From the NCBI GenBank assembly GCA_024516035.1, contig CM044957.1, forward strand, positions 14,828,564 through 14,892,563: a stretch of DNA of 64,000 nucleotides, in the 5' to 3' direction. The notes under the pieces are model-generated. The model was not told where the DNA came from. It searched no databases and saw nothing but the letters and a program-made list of their open reading frames with translations. Source of the DNA: Bactericera cockerelli (Eukaryota; Arthropoda; Insecta; Hemiptera; Triozidae). The position numbers were made by a program, and so were the translations under genes. Numbering within the stretch: position 1 is the first letter of the stretch; each line of letters starts with the position of its first letter. Below, piece by piece: positions 1 to 12,945 of the stretch.

Positions 1-1370
1 AAACTCTTTTTTTACTACAAGAAAACTTTTTTTACTATAAAAAAATCATATATCTATTTTTTTTCAAATGTTTCATGCTGCGTCCTCTATATATTTATGA
101 CATCTGTACCGAATCTCAAGTCTCTAGCTAAAGCCGTTCTTGAGATATTTTGTTTACAGATAGACAGACCGACAGAAAGACACACGGACCAATAGCTGAA
201 ACTTTGGATTATTTAGGGTCTAGGGACCCTGAAACTTGTTTTGGCACTGAAAACTGACTATCGAAAATTTTGGGTGCTTCCATTATTTCCCTTATTATAC
301 AGGTAGGATAAGGAGATTCAAAAAACTATTAACGAGCCTTTTTTCCGTACGTCGTTGTATGCCGTCCGGTGTATGCCGTACGGTGTCTGTCACATAAGTC
401 ATAAGTCTTGACGTTGTAGAGACCTCAAATTTTGATATGTTGTCCGGACAATTCAAACAATCGGCAAGGGCGCGAAATTACCATTGACTTATTTTATTTT
501 AATTAATTATAAATCAATAAGGCCAGTTCTATTTTGTAAATGCAACAGACATTATTCCATGTTTGTATATTTTATTTTTAAACATTGATATTTTTTTGTT
601 TTTGTTTTTTATTGTATGAGAAAAAACGCTTTTGAAAATTTTGAATGATTAAGTTATGTTTCATCATGAGTAATAAATTTTGTGAACTTTGAAGCTAAGG
701 CCAAACAGGGGAAAAAGGTCCATAAAAGTAGGCCGGTTGGATTTTTTTAAATTAAATCCCATCACTCGATGGGTATTGAATAAAAGGTTTCGATATCCTG
801 AAGCTTGATATGACATTTATATTTCGATAAGAGAATCTAAGTGAGGTTTACAGTTCACAGAACTACTAGTTTTAATTTATTTTTGCACACTGTTCTCTTT
901 TTTCTTTTATAATCTTTTCTTTTCTTTTATGAGTTTTCTTTTATAATCACGAACTACAACAAGACATTTTGAGTTTGTGTTTTCTATTTTTTCTGTTGAT
1001 GTTTGAAAATATTAATAGTGTTTAGAAGGCTAAAACATTTGCGATAACTCTTTTGTTTCAGGTATAGTTTCAAGGTACTGTGGATTATTACCGAGGGGTT
1101 CACAAGGAACAAAAGAAAAATAGGTATACTGTGCCAGAAGAAATATTTTTTCAACAAAAATGAACACAATACTTCCGGTTTCTAATTTTAAAAATTACCT
1201 CAAGTAATATCGAGAGATAGCGCTTCTTCAGTGTAGGTATGTCTAGACGCGTTTTAATCAAGTACCTAGTGTAGGTTGTTGGTTTGTTTTGAAGTATGGT
1301 ATGAGGTGATTTTATACTTATTTATTCAGAAGCGATGACTTTATTTATCAGAGTGATTTCCCAAGTGGCC
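1..1370. other. AT-rich region, transposon debris, no gene seen
   Basis: No open frame here looks like a protein. Around 160-190 there is a run of CAGA/GACAGA-like steps typical of the 3' end of LINE elements. At 355-390 a short phrase (GTATGCCGT followed by CCGGT or ACGGT) is tandemly repeated. The rest is AT-rich sequence with T-runs. I infer decayed mobile DNA; no family can be named. Confidence 0.4.
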
Positions 1371-1378
1371 TTTCCCAA

Positions 1379-1413
1379 GTGTTGGGTTGTAGCCTAACAC
1401 TATAACCCAACAC
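1379..1413. repeat. Hairpin SL4 (GTGTTGGGTTGTAG arm), first copy
   Basis: The left arm GTGTTGGGTTGTAG is followed after a short loop by its complement, with one mismatch in this copy (ACTATAACCCAACAC). Copies near 2369, 4259 and 5487 are perfect over 14-15 bp. The same hairpin recurs in every K block further right. Confidence 0.75.
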
Positions 1414-1422
1414 TCATTTTAT

Positions 1423-1468
1423 AAGCGATAGTACGAGATAATACTAGTTACATCGCGTACTATCGCTT
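1423..1468. repeat. Near-palindrome SL5 centred on ACTAGT, type I copy
   Basis: AAGCGATAGTACG (1423-1435) pairs perfectly with CGTACTATCGCTT (1456-1468). Folding around the central ACTAGT, 18 of 22 positions per arm are symmetric. About 20 copies lie between 1.4 and 24.9 kb, in three sequence types that differ on both arms. Confidence 0.85.
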
Positions 1469-2922
1469 TTTTTGCATTTTGTAATTTAAATTTCTTGCAT
1501 GATTTAAATGCTTTCATGTGTTTCCTTCTAAATAGTATCTCGTACTTGCTGTAGTGTAGGTATGGTTTTTCTCTTGTGCATGATTTTATACTGTCGTATT
1601 ATTAGTTTTTTAGTTTCAGGACCAATTTTTAAGAAGTGATGGTAACCCACTCAGACTACTTCGCCCATCCAGTCCAACCAGCCCACTCTAACAACCCAGC
1701 CTACCCTGACCACATCGAATATCCAGCCCACCCAGCCCACTTTGACCAGTGACCACCCAATCCACACGCCCTACTCAGTCAATCCAGCTCACTCAGACCA
1801 CCCAAGCTCAGCTCCACTTAAGTATTTATTTATTTTTAACACCCATTTTACAAGCGATATTACGAGATAATACTAGTTCAATCGCGTAATTTCGCTTGCT
1901 TTTGTTTGTTGCATTTTATTTTTACCTTTCTTGCATGGTTTAATGTTGCATGCTATTATGTGTTTTCTTCAAAATAGTAACTTAACTATTGTTGTAGTGT
2001 ATGATTTTCCTGGTGTGCATGATTTTGTGCTGTGTTATTATTAGTTTTTTTTGTTTCAGAACTATTTTTTGGTGTGATGGTAACACACACAGACTATTAA
2101 GCCCATCCCGACCACCCAGCCTACCCCGATCACCCAGCCTAAACCGACCACACACTCCACACAGCCCACCCCCACCATCCGGCCTACCCTCACACCCAAA
2201 TGTCCACCCAGCCAATCTGGCCAACGAGCCCACCCTGAGCAGCCAGCCCAACCCGACTTGAGTATTTTTTTAAAAACTAACTAGCATGCATTTTTTTATG
2301 TATATTTTTCGTATAATAAGATCTCTGTAATGGTGAGGTAAGGTACGGCTGTAGGGGAGGAGGAGGCCGAGGGTGTTGGGTTGTAGCCTAACACTACAAC
2401 CCAACACCCATTTTATAAGCGACAGTACGAGACTATACTAGTTACGTCGCGTATTATCGCTTTTCTTTTTTTTTTTTTTTTTTCTTTTTTTGCATTTTGT
2501 AATTTCTTGCATGATTTCAATGTCGCATGTTTTCTTCAAAATAGTATTTTGTACTTGATGAAGTGTGTGGTTTTCCTCTTGTGTATGATTTTGGACTCTC
2601 GTGTTATTAGTTTTTCTGTTTCAGAAATTATTTTTTATTTGATTTGGTAACCTACAAAGACTACATTGCTCATCCCACCCAGCCTACCCCGACCAAACGA
2701 CCCACCCGACCGCCTAGCCTATCTCAACCACGCAGCCAATCTTGACCACCTAGCCTACACCGACCACCCAGCCCACCCTGACCACTCAGTCAGTCCAGCT
2801 CACTCAGACCACCCAAGCTCAGCTCCACATAAGTATTTATTTATTTCTAACACCTATTTTTAAAGCGATATTACGAGATAATACTAGTTACATCGCGTAA
2901 TTTCGCTTGCTTTTGCTTGTTG

Positions 2923-2953
<31 letters not shown>

Positions 2954-3686
2954 CTTGCAAGATTTAATGTTGCATGCTTTTGTGTGTTCTTTTCAAAATA
3001 ATACTTTGTATTTGATGAAGTGTGTGGTTTTCCTCTTGTGTATGATTTTGTATTGTTGTGTTATTAATTTTTGTGTTTCAGAAATAATTTTTAAGTGATT
3101 TGATAATCTACAAAGACTATCTTGACCACCCAGCCCACCCTGAGCGCCCAGTTCGCACTGACCACGCAGTCCAACCGGCCCACTCAGTCAGTCCAGCTCA
3201 CCCAAACCACCCAAGCTCAACTAAACTGAAGTATTTATTTATTTTCAACACCCATTTTACAAGCGATATTACGAGATAATACTAGTTACATCGCGTAATT
3301 TTGCTTGCTTTTGCATGTTGCATTATTTCTTTCTTGCATGATTTAATGCATGCTTTTATGTGTTCTCTACAAAATAGTATTTTCTATTTGATGTAGTGTG
3401 TGGTTGTCCTCTTGTGTATGATTTTGTACTGCCGTGTTATTAGCTTTTCTGTTTCGGAAATAATTTTTAGGTGAATTGGTAACCCACAAGGACTAAATTG
3501 CTCATCCCACCCAGCCCACTCTGACCACCCAGCCTACCCCGACCACCCAGTCCAGCTCACTCAGACCACCCAAGCTCAGCTCCACTCAGGTATTTAATTC
3601 TTTTTAACACCCTTTTTATAAGCGATATTACGAGATAATATTAGTTACATCGCGTAATTTCGCTTGCTTTTGCATGTTGCATGTTG

Positions 3687-3722
<36 letters not shown>

Positions 3723-3883
3723 CTTGCATGATTTAATGTTGCATGCTATTATGTGTTTTCTTCTAAGAGTAATTTATACTTGTTGTAGTGTATGATTTTT
3801 CTCTTGTGCATGAATTTGTGTTGTCGTATTATTAGTTATTATGTTTCAGAACTAATTTTTAGGGGTGATCATACTGATCATAA

Positions 3884-4150
3884 CCCACCCAGAGTATTAA
3901 GCCTACCCCGACCACCCAGCCCACCCCGACCAGCCAGCCCACCTTGACCACCCAGCCCAACCCGACCACCCAGCCCACCCCGACCAGCCAGCCCACCCCG
4001 ACCAGCCAGCCCACCTTGACCACCCAGCCCAACCCGACCACCCAGCCCACCCCGACCAGCCAGCCCACCTTGACCACCCAGCCCAACCCGACCACCCAGC
4101 CCAACCCGACCACCCAGCCCACCCCGACCACCCAGCCCAACCCGACTTGA
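3884..4150. repeat. 18-bp GC-rich minisatellite block
   Basis: Fourteen or so copies of an 18-bp unit such as CAGCCCACCCCGACCACC. Plus frames read as [10 protein letters not shown] or HPAHPDH-like strings and minus frames as GGLGGQ-like strings, equally open in all frames. I read it as a DNA minisatellite, not a gene. Confidence 0.8.
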
Positions 4151-5061
4151 GTATTTTCTTTTAACTAGCATGCATTTTTTTTTGTTGTATATTTGTGTTC
4201 GTATAAGATCTCTGTAATGGTGAGGTAAGGTACGGCTGTAGGGGAGGAGGAGGCCGAGGGTGTTGGGTTGTAGCCTAACACTACAACCCAACACCCATTT
4301 TATAAGCGACAGTACGAGACTATACTAGTTACGTCGCGTATTATCGCTTTTTTTTTCTTTTTTTTTTTGCATTTTTTACTTAACATTTTTTGCATGATTT
4401 CAATGTTGAATGCTTTAAATAATTTGCACAGTTCTTTTCAAAATAATTTGCATTTGATGTAGTGTGTGGTTTTCCTCTTGTGTATGATTTTGTACTGTCG
4501 TGTTATTAGTTTTTCTGTTTCAGAAATAATTTTTAAGTGATTTGGTGACCCACAAAGACTACGTTGCTCATCCCACTCAGCCTACCCCGACCAAACTACC
4601 TACCCCAACCATGCAGCCTACCCCAACCACCCAGCCTACCCCGACATGCCGACCCGCCCCGACCACCCAGCCTACCCTGACCACCCAGCCCACCCTGACC
4701 ACCCAGCCCACACTGACCACCCAGTAAGCCCAGCTCACTCAAACCACCCAAGCTCAACTAAACTTAAGTATTTATTTATTTTTAACACCCATTTTACAAG
4801 CGATATTACGAGATAATACTAGTTACATCGCGTAATGTACTAGTTACATGCTTTTGCTTCTTGCATTTTTTCTTTTTTTTTTACTTTTCTTGCATGATTT
4901 AATGTTGCATTCTTTTATGTGTTCTCTTCAAAATAGTATTTTGTATTTTATGTAGTGTGTGGTTTTCCTCTTGTGTACGATTTTGTGCTGTCGTGTTATT
5001 AGTTTTTCTGTTTCAGAAATAATTTTTAGGTGAATTGGTAACCCACAAAGACTAAATTGCA

Positions 5062-5378
5062 CATCCCACCCAGCCTGCCAGGACCACCCAGCCCACCTTG
5101 ACCAGCCAGCCCACCCCGACCACCCAGCCCACCTTGACCAGCCAGCCACACCCCGACCAGCCAGCCCACCCCGACCAGCCAGCCCACCCCGACCAGCCAG
5201 CCCACACCGACCACCCAGCCCACCTTGACCAGCCAGCCCACCCCGACCACCCAGCCCACCTTGACCAGCCAGCCCACCCCGACCAGCCAGCCCACCTTGA
5301 CCACCCAGCCCAACCCGACCACCCAGCCCACCCCGACCATTCAGTCCACCCTGACCACCCAGCCCAACCCGACTTGAG
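5062..5378. repeat. 18-bp GC-rich minisatellite block
   Basis: Same 18-bp unit as at 3884-4150, with alternating CACCCAG and CAGCCAG variants, about 17 copies. Confidence 0.8.
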
Positions 5379-6559
5379 TATTTTCTTTTAACTAGCATGC
5401 ATTTTTTGTTGTTGTATATTTGTGTATGTATTAAATCTCTGTAATGGTGAGGTAAGGTACGGCTGTAGGGGAGGAGGAGGCCGAGGGTGTTGGGTTGTAG
5501 CCTAACACTACAACCCAACACCCATTTTATAAGCGACAGTACGAGACTATACTAGTTACGTCGCGTATTATCGCTTTTTTTTTTTTTTTTTTTTCAATTT
5601 TCTAATTTATTGCATGATTTCAATGTTGCATGTTTTCTTCAAAATAGTATTTTGTACTTGATGAAGTGTGTGGTTTTCCTCTTGTGTATGATTTTTTACT
5701 GTCGTGTTATTAGTTTTTCTGTTTCAGAAATAATTTTTAGTGATTTGGTAACCTACTAAGACTATCTCAACCACGCAGCCAACATTGACCACCTAGACTA
5801 CCCCGACCACCCAGCCCACCCTGAGCGACCAGTTCTCACTGACCACGCAGTCCAACCGGCCCACTCAGTCAGTCCAGCTCACTGAAACCACCCAAGCTCA
5901 GCTCCACTTAAGTATTTATTTCATTTTAACACCCAATTTATAAGCGATATTACGAGATAATACTAGTTACGTCGCGTAAATTCGCTTGCTTTTGCTTGTT
6001 GCATTTTTCTTTTCTTTTTTCTTGCATGATTTAATGTTGCATGCTTTGTGTGTTCTCTTCAAAATAGTACTTTGTATTTGATGTAGTGTGTGGGTTTTCT
6101 TCTTGGGTATGATTTTGTACTGTCGTGTTATTAGCTTTTCTGTTTCAGAAATAATTTTTAGGTGAATTGGTAACCCTCAAAGATTAAATTGCTCATCCCA
6201 CCCAGCCTACTCGACACCACCACACGACCACCCAGCCACCACCGACCACACAGTCCAGCTCACTCAGTCTACCAAGCTCAGCTCTACTTAAATATTTATT
6301 TCTTTACACCACATTTTATGAGCGATATACGAGTAATACTAGTTACACGCAATTTCGCTTCTTTGTTGTTGCATTTTTTTTTTTACATTTCTTGCATGTT
6401 TATGTTGCATGCTATTAGTGTTTTCTCAAAATAGTTATTTATACTTGTTGTAGTGTTCTGTTTTTTTCTTGATGCATTTTTTGTTGTTATGTTTTGTATT
6501 AGTTTTTTTTGTTTCAGAACTAATTTTTAGGTGTTGATGGTAACCAGCCAGATATTAAG

Positions 6560-7115
6560 TCATCCGACCACCCAGTCCTACCCGACCACTAGCCAACTTT
6601 GACATCAAGCTAAACCCCGACCACAAGCCACCCCACCACACCCCAGGCCTACCGCAACTAGTCCACTCGACCACCAGCCCACCCGACCCACCCACCCAAC
6701 CCTGACCACGCAGCCCACCCTGACCACGCAGCCCACCCGACCACCCAGCCCACCCCGACCACCCAGCCCACCCTGACCACCCAGCCCACCCTGAGCGCCC
6801 AGTTCCCACTGACCACGCCAGTCCACCCCCCAAGTCCACCTTGACCAGCCAGCCCACCCACCACCCAGCCCACCCTGACCACCCAGCCCACCCTGATCAC
6901 CCAGCCCACCCTGACCACCCAGCCCACCCTGACCACCCAGCCCACCCTGACCACCCAGCCCACCCTGACCACCCAGCCCACCCTGACCACCCAGCCCACC
7001 CCGACCACCCAGCCCACCCTGAGCGCCCAGTTCACACTGACCACGCAGCCCACCCGACCAGCCAGCCCACCCGACCACCCAGTCCAGCTCACTCAGACCA
7101 CCCAAGCTCAGCTCC
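6560..7115. repeat. Largest 18-bp GC-rich minisatellite block
   Basis: The right part (about 6855-7020) is a run of nearly identical CACCCAGCCCACCCTGAC units; the left part is degenerate. Homogeneity of the centre and decay of the edge is the usual pattern for a minisatellite that is still expanding. Confidence 0.8.
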
Positions 7116-7209
7116 ACTTAAGTATTCATTTCTTTTTAACACCCATTTTATAAGCGATATTACGAGATAATACTAGTTACATCGCGTAATTTCGCTTGCT
7201 TTTGCTTGT

Positions 7210-7240
<31 letters not shown>

Positions 7241-7589
7241 CATTTCTTGCATGATTTAATGTTGCATGCTATTATGTGTTTTCTTCAAAATAGTTATTTA
7301 TACTTGTTGTAGTGTCTGATTTTTTTCCGGTGCATGGATTTGTGTAATCGTATTATTAGTATTTTTTGTTTCAGAACTAATTTTTAGGTGTGATGGTTAC
7401 CCAGCCAGACTATTAAGCTCATCCCGACCACCCAGCCCACCCAACCGACCAGCCCAGACCCACCCTGTCCCACCGACCATCCGATGACCAAAACAACCCT
7501 AAGCACCTCGACACCAAGACCTCTCGCCCAACCCTTACCTAACCTCCGACTACTCAAACATCTCGACACCGACATCCTTATTACCCACT

Positions 7590-8228
7590 ACTCAAATTTT
7601 TTGTTCACAAATTACTTATCAAGCAGCATTAGTATTAAGTTTAGTATTAAGAATATTGACATTACTCCTAAGCTACATTAGTATTAAGTTTAGTATTAAG
7701 AATATTGACATACTCCTAATACATTAGTATTAAGTTTATATTAATATTGACGTACTCCTATCCTATATTAGTTTTAAGATTAGTATTAAGAATATTGACA
7801 TTACTCCTAAGCTACAATAGTATTAAGTTTAGTATTAAGAATATTGACAGTACTCCTATCCTATATTAGTATTAAGTTTAGTATTAAGAATATTGACATT
7901 ACTCCCATACTATATTAGTATTAAGTTTAGTATTAAGAATTTTTTTAGTATTAAGTATTAAGTTATTAGTATTAAGTTTAGTATTAAGAATATTGACATT
8001 ACTCCCATACTATATTAGTATTAAGTTTAGTATTAAGAATTTTGACATTACTCCTAAGCTACATTAGTATTAAGTTTAGTATTAAGAATATTGATATTAG
8101 TCCTTTGCTACATTAGTATTAAGTTGAGTATTAAGAATATTGACATTAGCCCTATGCTACTTTAGTATTAAGAATATTGACATTAGCCCTATGCTACATT
8201 AGTATTGAGTTTAGTATTAAGAATATTG
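7590..8228. repeat. 49-bp AT-rich minisatellite (B repeat), first array
   Basis: Tandem units of about 49 bp built on TATTAAGTTTAGTATTAAG followed by AATATTGACATTACTCC and a CTAAGCTAC or CTATGCTAC end. The same repeat recurs at six more places to 21,854. Around 7,930-7,985 a partial inner duplication breaks the register. Confidence 0.85.
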
Positions 8229-8930
8229 ACACACGAATGCAGATGTTTTTTTTTTTTGCACTTTCCTTAAATCACCTTCTATATCACTTGTTGGCGCCAC
8301 AAGTTTTTTTTTCGATTTAGTTTATAGAGAAGTGGATTAGGCCTTAAAATGTGTATCCCTTCTGTGAAAGGGATACATATTATAGGGGATACCACTTAGG
8401 GAGTTAGAAAAACGGGCTGGAACTCTACCTCTTGGGTGGCCTGGAAACGAGTTCATTCTGATATTTTTATGTAATTGACGAATGGTCTTGAATATTTTTA
8501 TGATTGCTGTCTATAGTATAAGATCTCTGTTTTGGCGAGGAAAGGTCCGGCTGTAGGGGAGGAGGAGGCCGAGGGTGTTGGGTTGTACTGTTTAGCTACA
8601 ACCCAACACCTATTTTACAAGCGATAGTACGAGATAATACTAGTTACATCGCGAATTATCGCTTATTTCTTTTTTTTGTTTTCTTTTTTTTTTTTTTTGC
8701 TTCTTGTATTTTCCCTTTGTTGCATGGTTTAATGTTGCATGATTTTGTGTTGCATGATTTTCTATGTTTTCTTCTAATTTTGTCTTTCCTTTTTTCTCTT
8801 CATTGTACTGTTCAATTGTGCATGTTGTTCTTAGGATTCATTTTCAGCCTACCCACTCTACACAGTCGGGCCGGGAGCTCAACCTAATTAATCTGCCCAA
8901 AACGTTGCTTAGCTTTTTAGCTTTAAGTAT
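8229..8930 (+). repeat. K block, copy 1
   Basis: Has the full set of inverted repeats described for K copy 2. It lacks three bases (ACC) near 8,510 relative to copies 2-5. Its SL5 has AAGCGATAGTACG on the left but a changed right arm (GCGAATTATCGCTT). Confidence 0.8.
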
Positions 8931-9765
8931 ATAAGTAAATTAGCTGCCGTAAACGCTACTCAAACTTTTTTTTGTCACAATTAATATCACGCAGCACTAG
9001 TATTAAGTTTAGTATTTAAGTAAATTAGCTACCCTAAACGCTACTCAAACTTTTTTTTGTCACAATTATTATCACGCAGCATTAGTTTTAATTTTAGTAT
9101 ATAAGTAAATTAGTTGCCCTAAACGCTACTCAAACTTTTTTTGTCACAATTAATATCACGCAACACTAGTATTAAGTTTAGTATATAAGTAAATAAGCTG
9201 CCGTAAACGCTACTCAAACATTTTTTGTCACAATTAATATCACGCAGCATTAGGATTAAGTTTAGTATTTAAGTAAATTAGCTGCCGTAAACGCTACTCA
9301 AACTTTTTGTCACGATTAATATCACGCAGCACTATTATTAAGTTTAGTATTTAAGTAAATTAGCTGCCGTAAACGCTACTCAAACATTTTTTGTCACAAT
9401 TAGTATCACGCAACAATAGTATCAAGTTTAGTATATAAGTAAATAAGCTGCCGTAAACGCTACTCAAACATTTTTTGTTACAATTAATATCACGCAGCAT
9501 TAGGCCTAAGTTTAGTATTTAAGTAAATTAGCTGCTGCCGTAAACGCTACTTAAACTTTCTGTCACAATTAATATCACGCAGCACTAGTTTTAAGTTTAG
9601 TATTTAAGTAAATTAGCTGCCGTAAACGCTACTCAAACTTTTTTTGTCACAATTAATATCACGCAGCACTAGTATTAAGTTTAGTTTTTAAGTAAATTGG
9701 CTGCCGTAAATGCTACTCAAATTTTTTGAGTCACAATCAGCATTACACAGCATTAGTATTAAGTT
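8931..9765. repeat. ~84-bp A minisatellite, array 1
   Basis: About ten units containing GCTGCCGTAAACGCTACTCA, a T-run, TTGTCACAATTAATATCACG and GCAGCACTAGTATTAAGTTT. It shares the phrase AGTATTAAGTTTAGTAT with the 49-bp B unit, so the two minisatellites are probably related. Confidence 0.85.
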
Positions 9766-10505
9766 TACTATTAAGTATATTGACCTTAGCCCTATGCTAT
9801 ATTAGTATTAAGTTTAGTATTAAGAATATTGACATTACTCCTAAGCTACATTAGTATTAAGTTTAGTATTAAGAATATTGACATTACTCCTAAGCTACAT
9901 TAGTATTAAGTTTAGTATAAAGAATATTGACATTATTCCTAAGTTACATTAGTATTAAGTTTAGTATTAAGATTATTGTCATTACTCCTAAGCTACATTA
10001 GTATTAAGTTTAGTATTAAGAATATTGACATTACTCCTAAGCTACATTAGTATTAAGGTTAGTATTAAGAATATTGACATTACTCTTAAGCTACATTAGT
10101 ATTAAGTTTAGTATTAAGATTATTGACATTACTCCTAAGCTACATTAGTATTAAGTTTAGTATTAAGAATATTGACATTACTCCTAAGCTACAATAGTAT
10201 TAAGTTTAGTATTAAGAATATTGACAGTACTCCTATCCTATATTAGTATTAAGTTTAGTATTAAGAATATTGACATTACTCCCATACTATATTAGTATTA
10301 AGTTTAGTATTAAGAATTTTGACATTACTCCTAAGCTACATTAGTATTGAGTTTAGTATTAAGAATATTGATATTAGTCCTTTGCTACATTAGTATTAAG
10401 TTTAGTATTAAGAATATTGACATTAGCCCTATGCTACTTTAGTATTAAGAATATTGACATTAGCCTTATGCTACATTAGTATTGAGTTTAGTATTAAGAA
10501 TATTG
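9766..10505. repeat. 49-bp B minisatellite, array 2
   Basis: About 15 units of the 49-bp repeat. The last units change to TTAGCCCTATGCTAC endings just before each K block, and the same variant order recurs before K3, K4 and K5. Confidence 0.85.
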
Positions 10506-11204
10506 ACACACGAATGCAGATGTTTTTTTTTTTGCACTTTCCTTAAATCACCTTCTATATCACTTGTTGGCGCCACAAGTTTTTTTTTCGATTTAGTTTA
10601 TAGAGAAGTGGATTAGGCCTTAAAATGTGTATCCCTTCTGTGAAAGGGATACATATTATAGGGGATACCACTTAGGGAGTTAGAAAAACGGGCTGGAACT
10701 CTACCTCTTGGGTGGCCTGGAAACGAGTTCATTCTGATATTTTTATGTAATTGACGAATGGTCTTGAATATTTTTATGATTGACCTGTCTATAGTATAAG
10801 ATCTCTGTTTTGGCGAGGAAAGGTCCGGCTGTAGGGGAGGAGGAGGCCGAGGGTGTTGGGTTGTACTGTTTAGCTACAACCCAACACCTATTTTACAAGC
10901 GACAGTACGAGATAATACTAGTTACATCGCGTATTATCGCTTATTTCTTTTTTTTGTTTTCTTTTTTTTTTTGCTTCTTGTATTTTCCCTTTGTTGCATG
11001 GTTTAATGTTGCATGATTTTGTGTTGCATGATTTTCTATGTTTTCTTCTAATTTTGGCTTTCCTTTTTTCTCTTTATTGTACTGTTCAATTGTGCATGTT
11101 GTTCTTAGGATTCATTTTCAGCCTACCCACTCTACACAGTCGGGCCGGGAGCTCAACCTAATAAATCTGCCCAAAACGTTGCTTAGCTTTTTAGCTTTAA
11201 GTAT
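10506..11204 (+). repeat. K block, copy 2 (reference copy for its structures)
   Basis: In order: SL1, CTTGT(T)GGC-GCCACAAG (10563-10579); SL2, an outer AAGTGG/CCACTT pair (10606-10611 and 10668-10673) enclosing a 13-bp stem 10625-10637 with 10644-10656; SL3, GAACTC/GAGTTC (10696-10701 and 10725-10730); a purine tract GGGGAGGAGGAGG (~10834-10846); SL4, a perfect 14-bp stem (10852-10865 with 10875-10888); SL5, the ACTAGT-centred near-palindrome (10897-10942). Then come T-rich tracts, three TTGCATG motifs, and TTTTCAGCCTACCC. It has no tRNA-type A/B boxes and no convincing open frame. Function is unknown; a structured transcript or a transposon-derived end are both possible. Confidence 0.8.
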
Positions 11205-12945
11205 TTACTATTAAGTATATTGACCTTAGCCCTATGCTATATTAGTATTAAGTTTAGTATTAAGAATATTGACATTACTCCTATACTATATTAGTATTAA
11301 GTTTAGTATTAAGAATATTGACATTACTCCTAAGCTACATTAGTATTAAGTTTAGTATTAAGATTATTGATATTACTCCTAAGCTACATTAATATTAAGT
11401 TTAGTATTAAGAATATTGACATTACTCATTATTAAGAATATTGACAATTATAATCACGCAGCATTAGTATTAAGTTTAGTATAGAAGTAAAATAGCTGCC
11501 GTAAACGCTACTCAAACTTTTTGTCACGAATAATATCACGCAGCACTAGTATTAAGTTTAGTATTTAAGTAAATAAGCTGCCGTAAACGCTACTCAAACT
11601 TTTTTTGTCACAATTAATATCACGCAGCATTAGTATTAAGTTTAGTATTTAAGTAAATAGGCTGCTGTAAACGCTACTCAAACTTTTTTTGTCACAATTA
11701 ATATCACGCAGCATTAGTATTAAGTTTAGTATTTAAGTAAATAGGCTGCTGTAAACGCTACTCAAACTTTTTTTGTAACAATTAATATCACGCAGCATTA
11801 GTATTAAGTTTAGTATTTAAGTAAATAGGCTGCTGTAAACGCTACTCAAACTTTTTTGTAACAATTAATATCACGCAGCATTAGTATTAAGTTTAGTATT
11901 TAAGCAAATTAGCTGCCCTAAACGCTACTCAATCTTTTTTGTCACAATTAATATCACGCAGCACTAGTATTAAGTTTAGTTTTTAAGTAAATTGGCTGCC
12001 GTAAATGCTACTCAAATTTTTTGAGTCACAATCAGCATTACACAGCATTAGTATTAAGTTTACTATTAAGTATATTGACCTTAGCCCTATGCTATATTAG
12101 TATTAAGTTTAGTATTAAGAATATTGACATTACTCCTATACTATATTAGTATTAAGTTTAGTATTAAGAATATTGACATTACTCCTAAGCTACATTAGTA
12201 TTTAGTTTAGTATTAAGATTATTGACATTACTCCTAAGCTACATTAATATTAAGTTTAGTATTAAGAATATTGACATTACTCCTAAGCTACATTAGTATT
12301 AAGTTTAATATTAAGAATATTGACATTACTCCTAAGCTACATTAGTATTAAGTTTAGTATTAAGAATATTGACATTACTCCTAAGTTACATTAGTATTAA
12401 GTTTAGTATTAAGATTATTGTCATTACTCCTAAGCTACATTAGTATTAAGTTTAGTATTAAGAATATTGACATTACTCCTAAGCTACATTAGTATTAAGG
12501 TTAGTATTAAGAATATTGACATTACTCTTAAGCTACATTAGTATTAAGTTTAGTATTAAGATTATTGACATTACTCCTAAGCTACATTAGTATTAAGTTT
12601 AGTATTAAGAATATTGACATTACTCCTAAGCTACAATAGTATTAAGTTTAGTATTAAGAATATTGACAGTACTCCTATCCTATATTAGTATTAAGTTTAG
12701 TATTAAGAATATTGACATTACTCCCATACTATATTAGTATTAAGTTTAGTATTAAGAATTTGACATTACTCCTAAGCTACATTAGTATTGAGTTTAGTAT
12801 TAAGAATATTGATATTAGTCCTTTGCTACATTAGTATTAAGTTTAGTATTAAGAATATTGACATTAGCCTATGCTACTTTAGTATTAAGAATATTGACAT
12901 TAGCCTTATGCTACATTAGTATTGAGTTTAGTATTAAGAATATTG
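11205..12945. repeat. Beta spacer: B-A-B minisatellites
   Basis: B units to about 11,448, then A units to about 12,060, then B units. The B-to-A switch at 11,423-11,460 (TTGACAATTATAATCACGC) is an abrupt join. The identical join recurs at 16,136, which shows that the whole spacer was copied as a block. Confidence 0.85.

Larger units (their letters stand above)
1379..7580. repeat. Satellite array 1: palindrome / poly(T) / GC-rich units
   Basis: About a dozen units of roughly 400-900 bp in one orientation. A typical unit has an AAGCGAT...ATCGCTT near-palindrome, a poly(T) tract of very variable length, TTGCATG motifs, a pyrimidine-rich stretch ending in TTTCAG, and a GC-rich block built from an 18-bp CCCACCCTGACCACCCAG-like repeat. 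GC-rich blocks lie near 1630-1800, 2098-2262, 2665-2825, 3118-3225, 3500-3590, 3884-4150, 4570-4760, 5062-5378, 5760-5900, 6195-6285, 6560-7115 and 7400-7580. Near-palindromes start near 1423, 1852, 2418, 2863, 3262, 3620, 4306, 4797, 5533, 5943, 6322 and 7155. Units at 2325, 4201 and 5430 also carry a purine-rich GGGGAGGAGGAGG tract and a 14-15 bp hairpin. All six frames of the GC blocks are open because the unit lacks stops, so openness is not evidence of coding. Confidence 0.85.

Noticed and set aside
3859..7117. Gly-rich (minus) or Pro/Thr/His-rich (plus) frames up to 197 codons as silk- or cuticle-like proteins
   Set aside because: They follow an 18-bp DNA minisatellite, are open in several frames at once, and cross hairpins and poly(T) tracts.
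1620..7400. TTTCTGTTTCAG motifs before each GC-rich block as real splice acceptors of a repeated exon
   Set aside because: All three frames meet a stop within about 15 bases after the AG in the common form (AAATAATTTTTAGGTGA).
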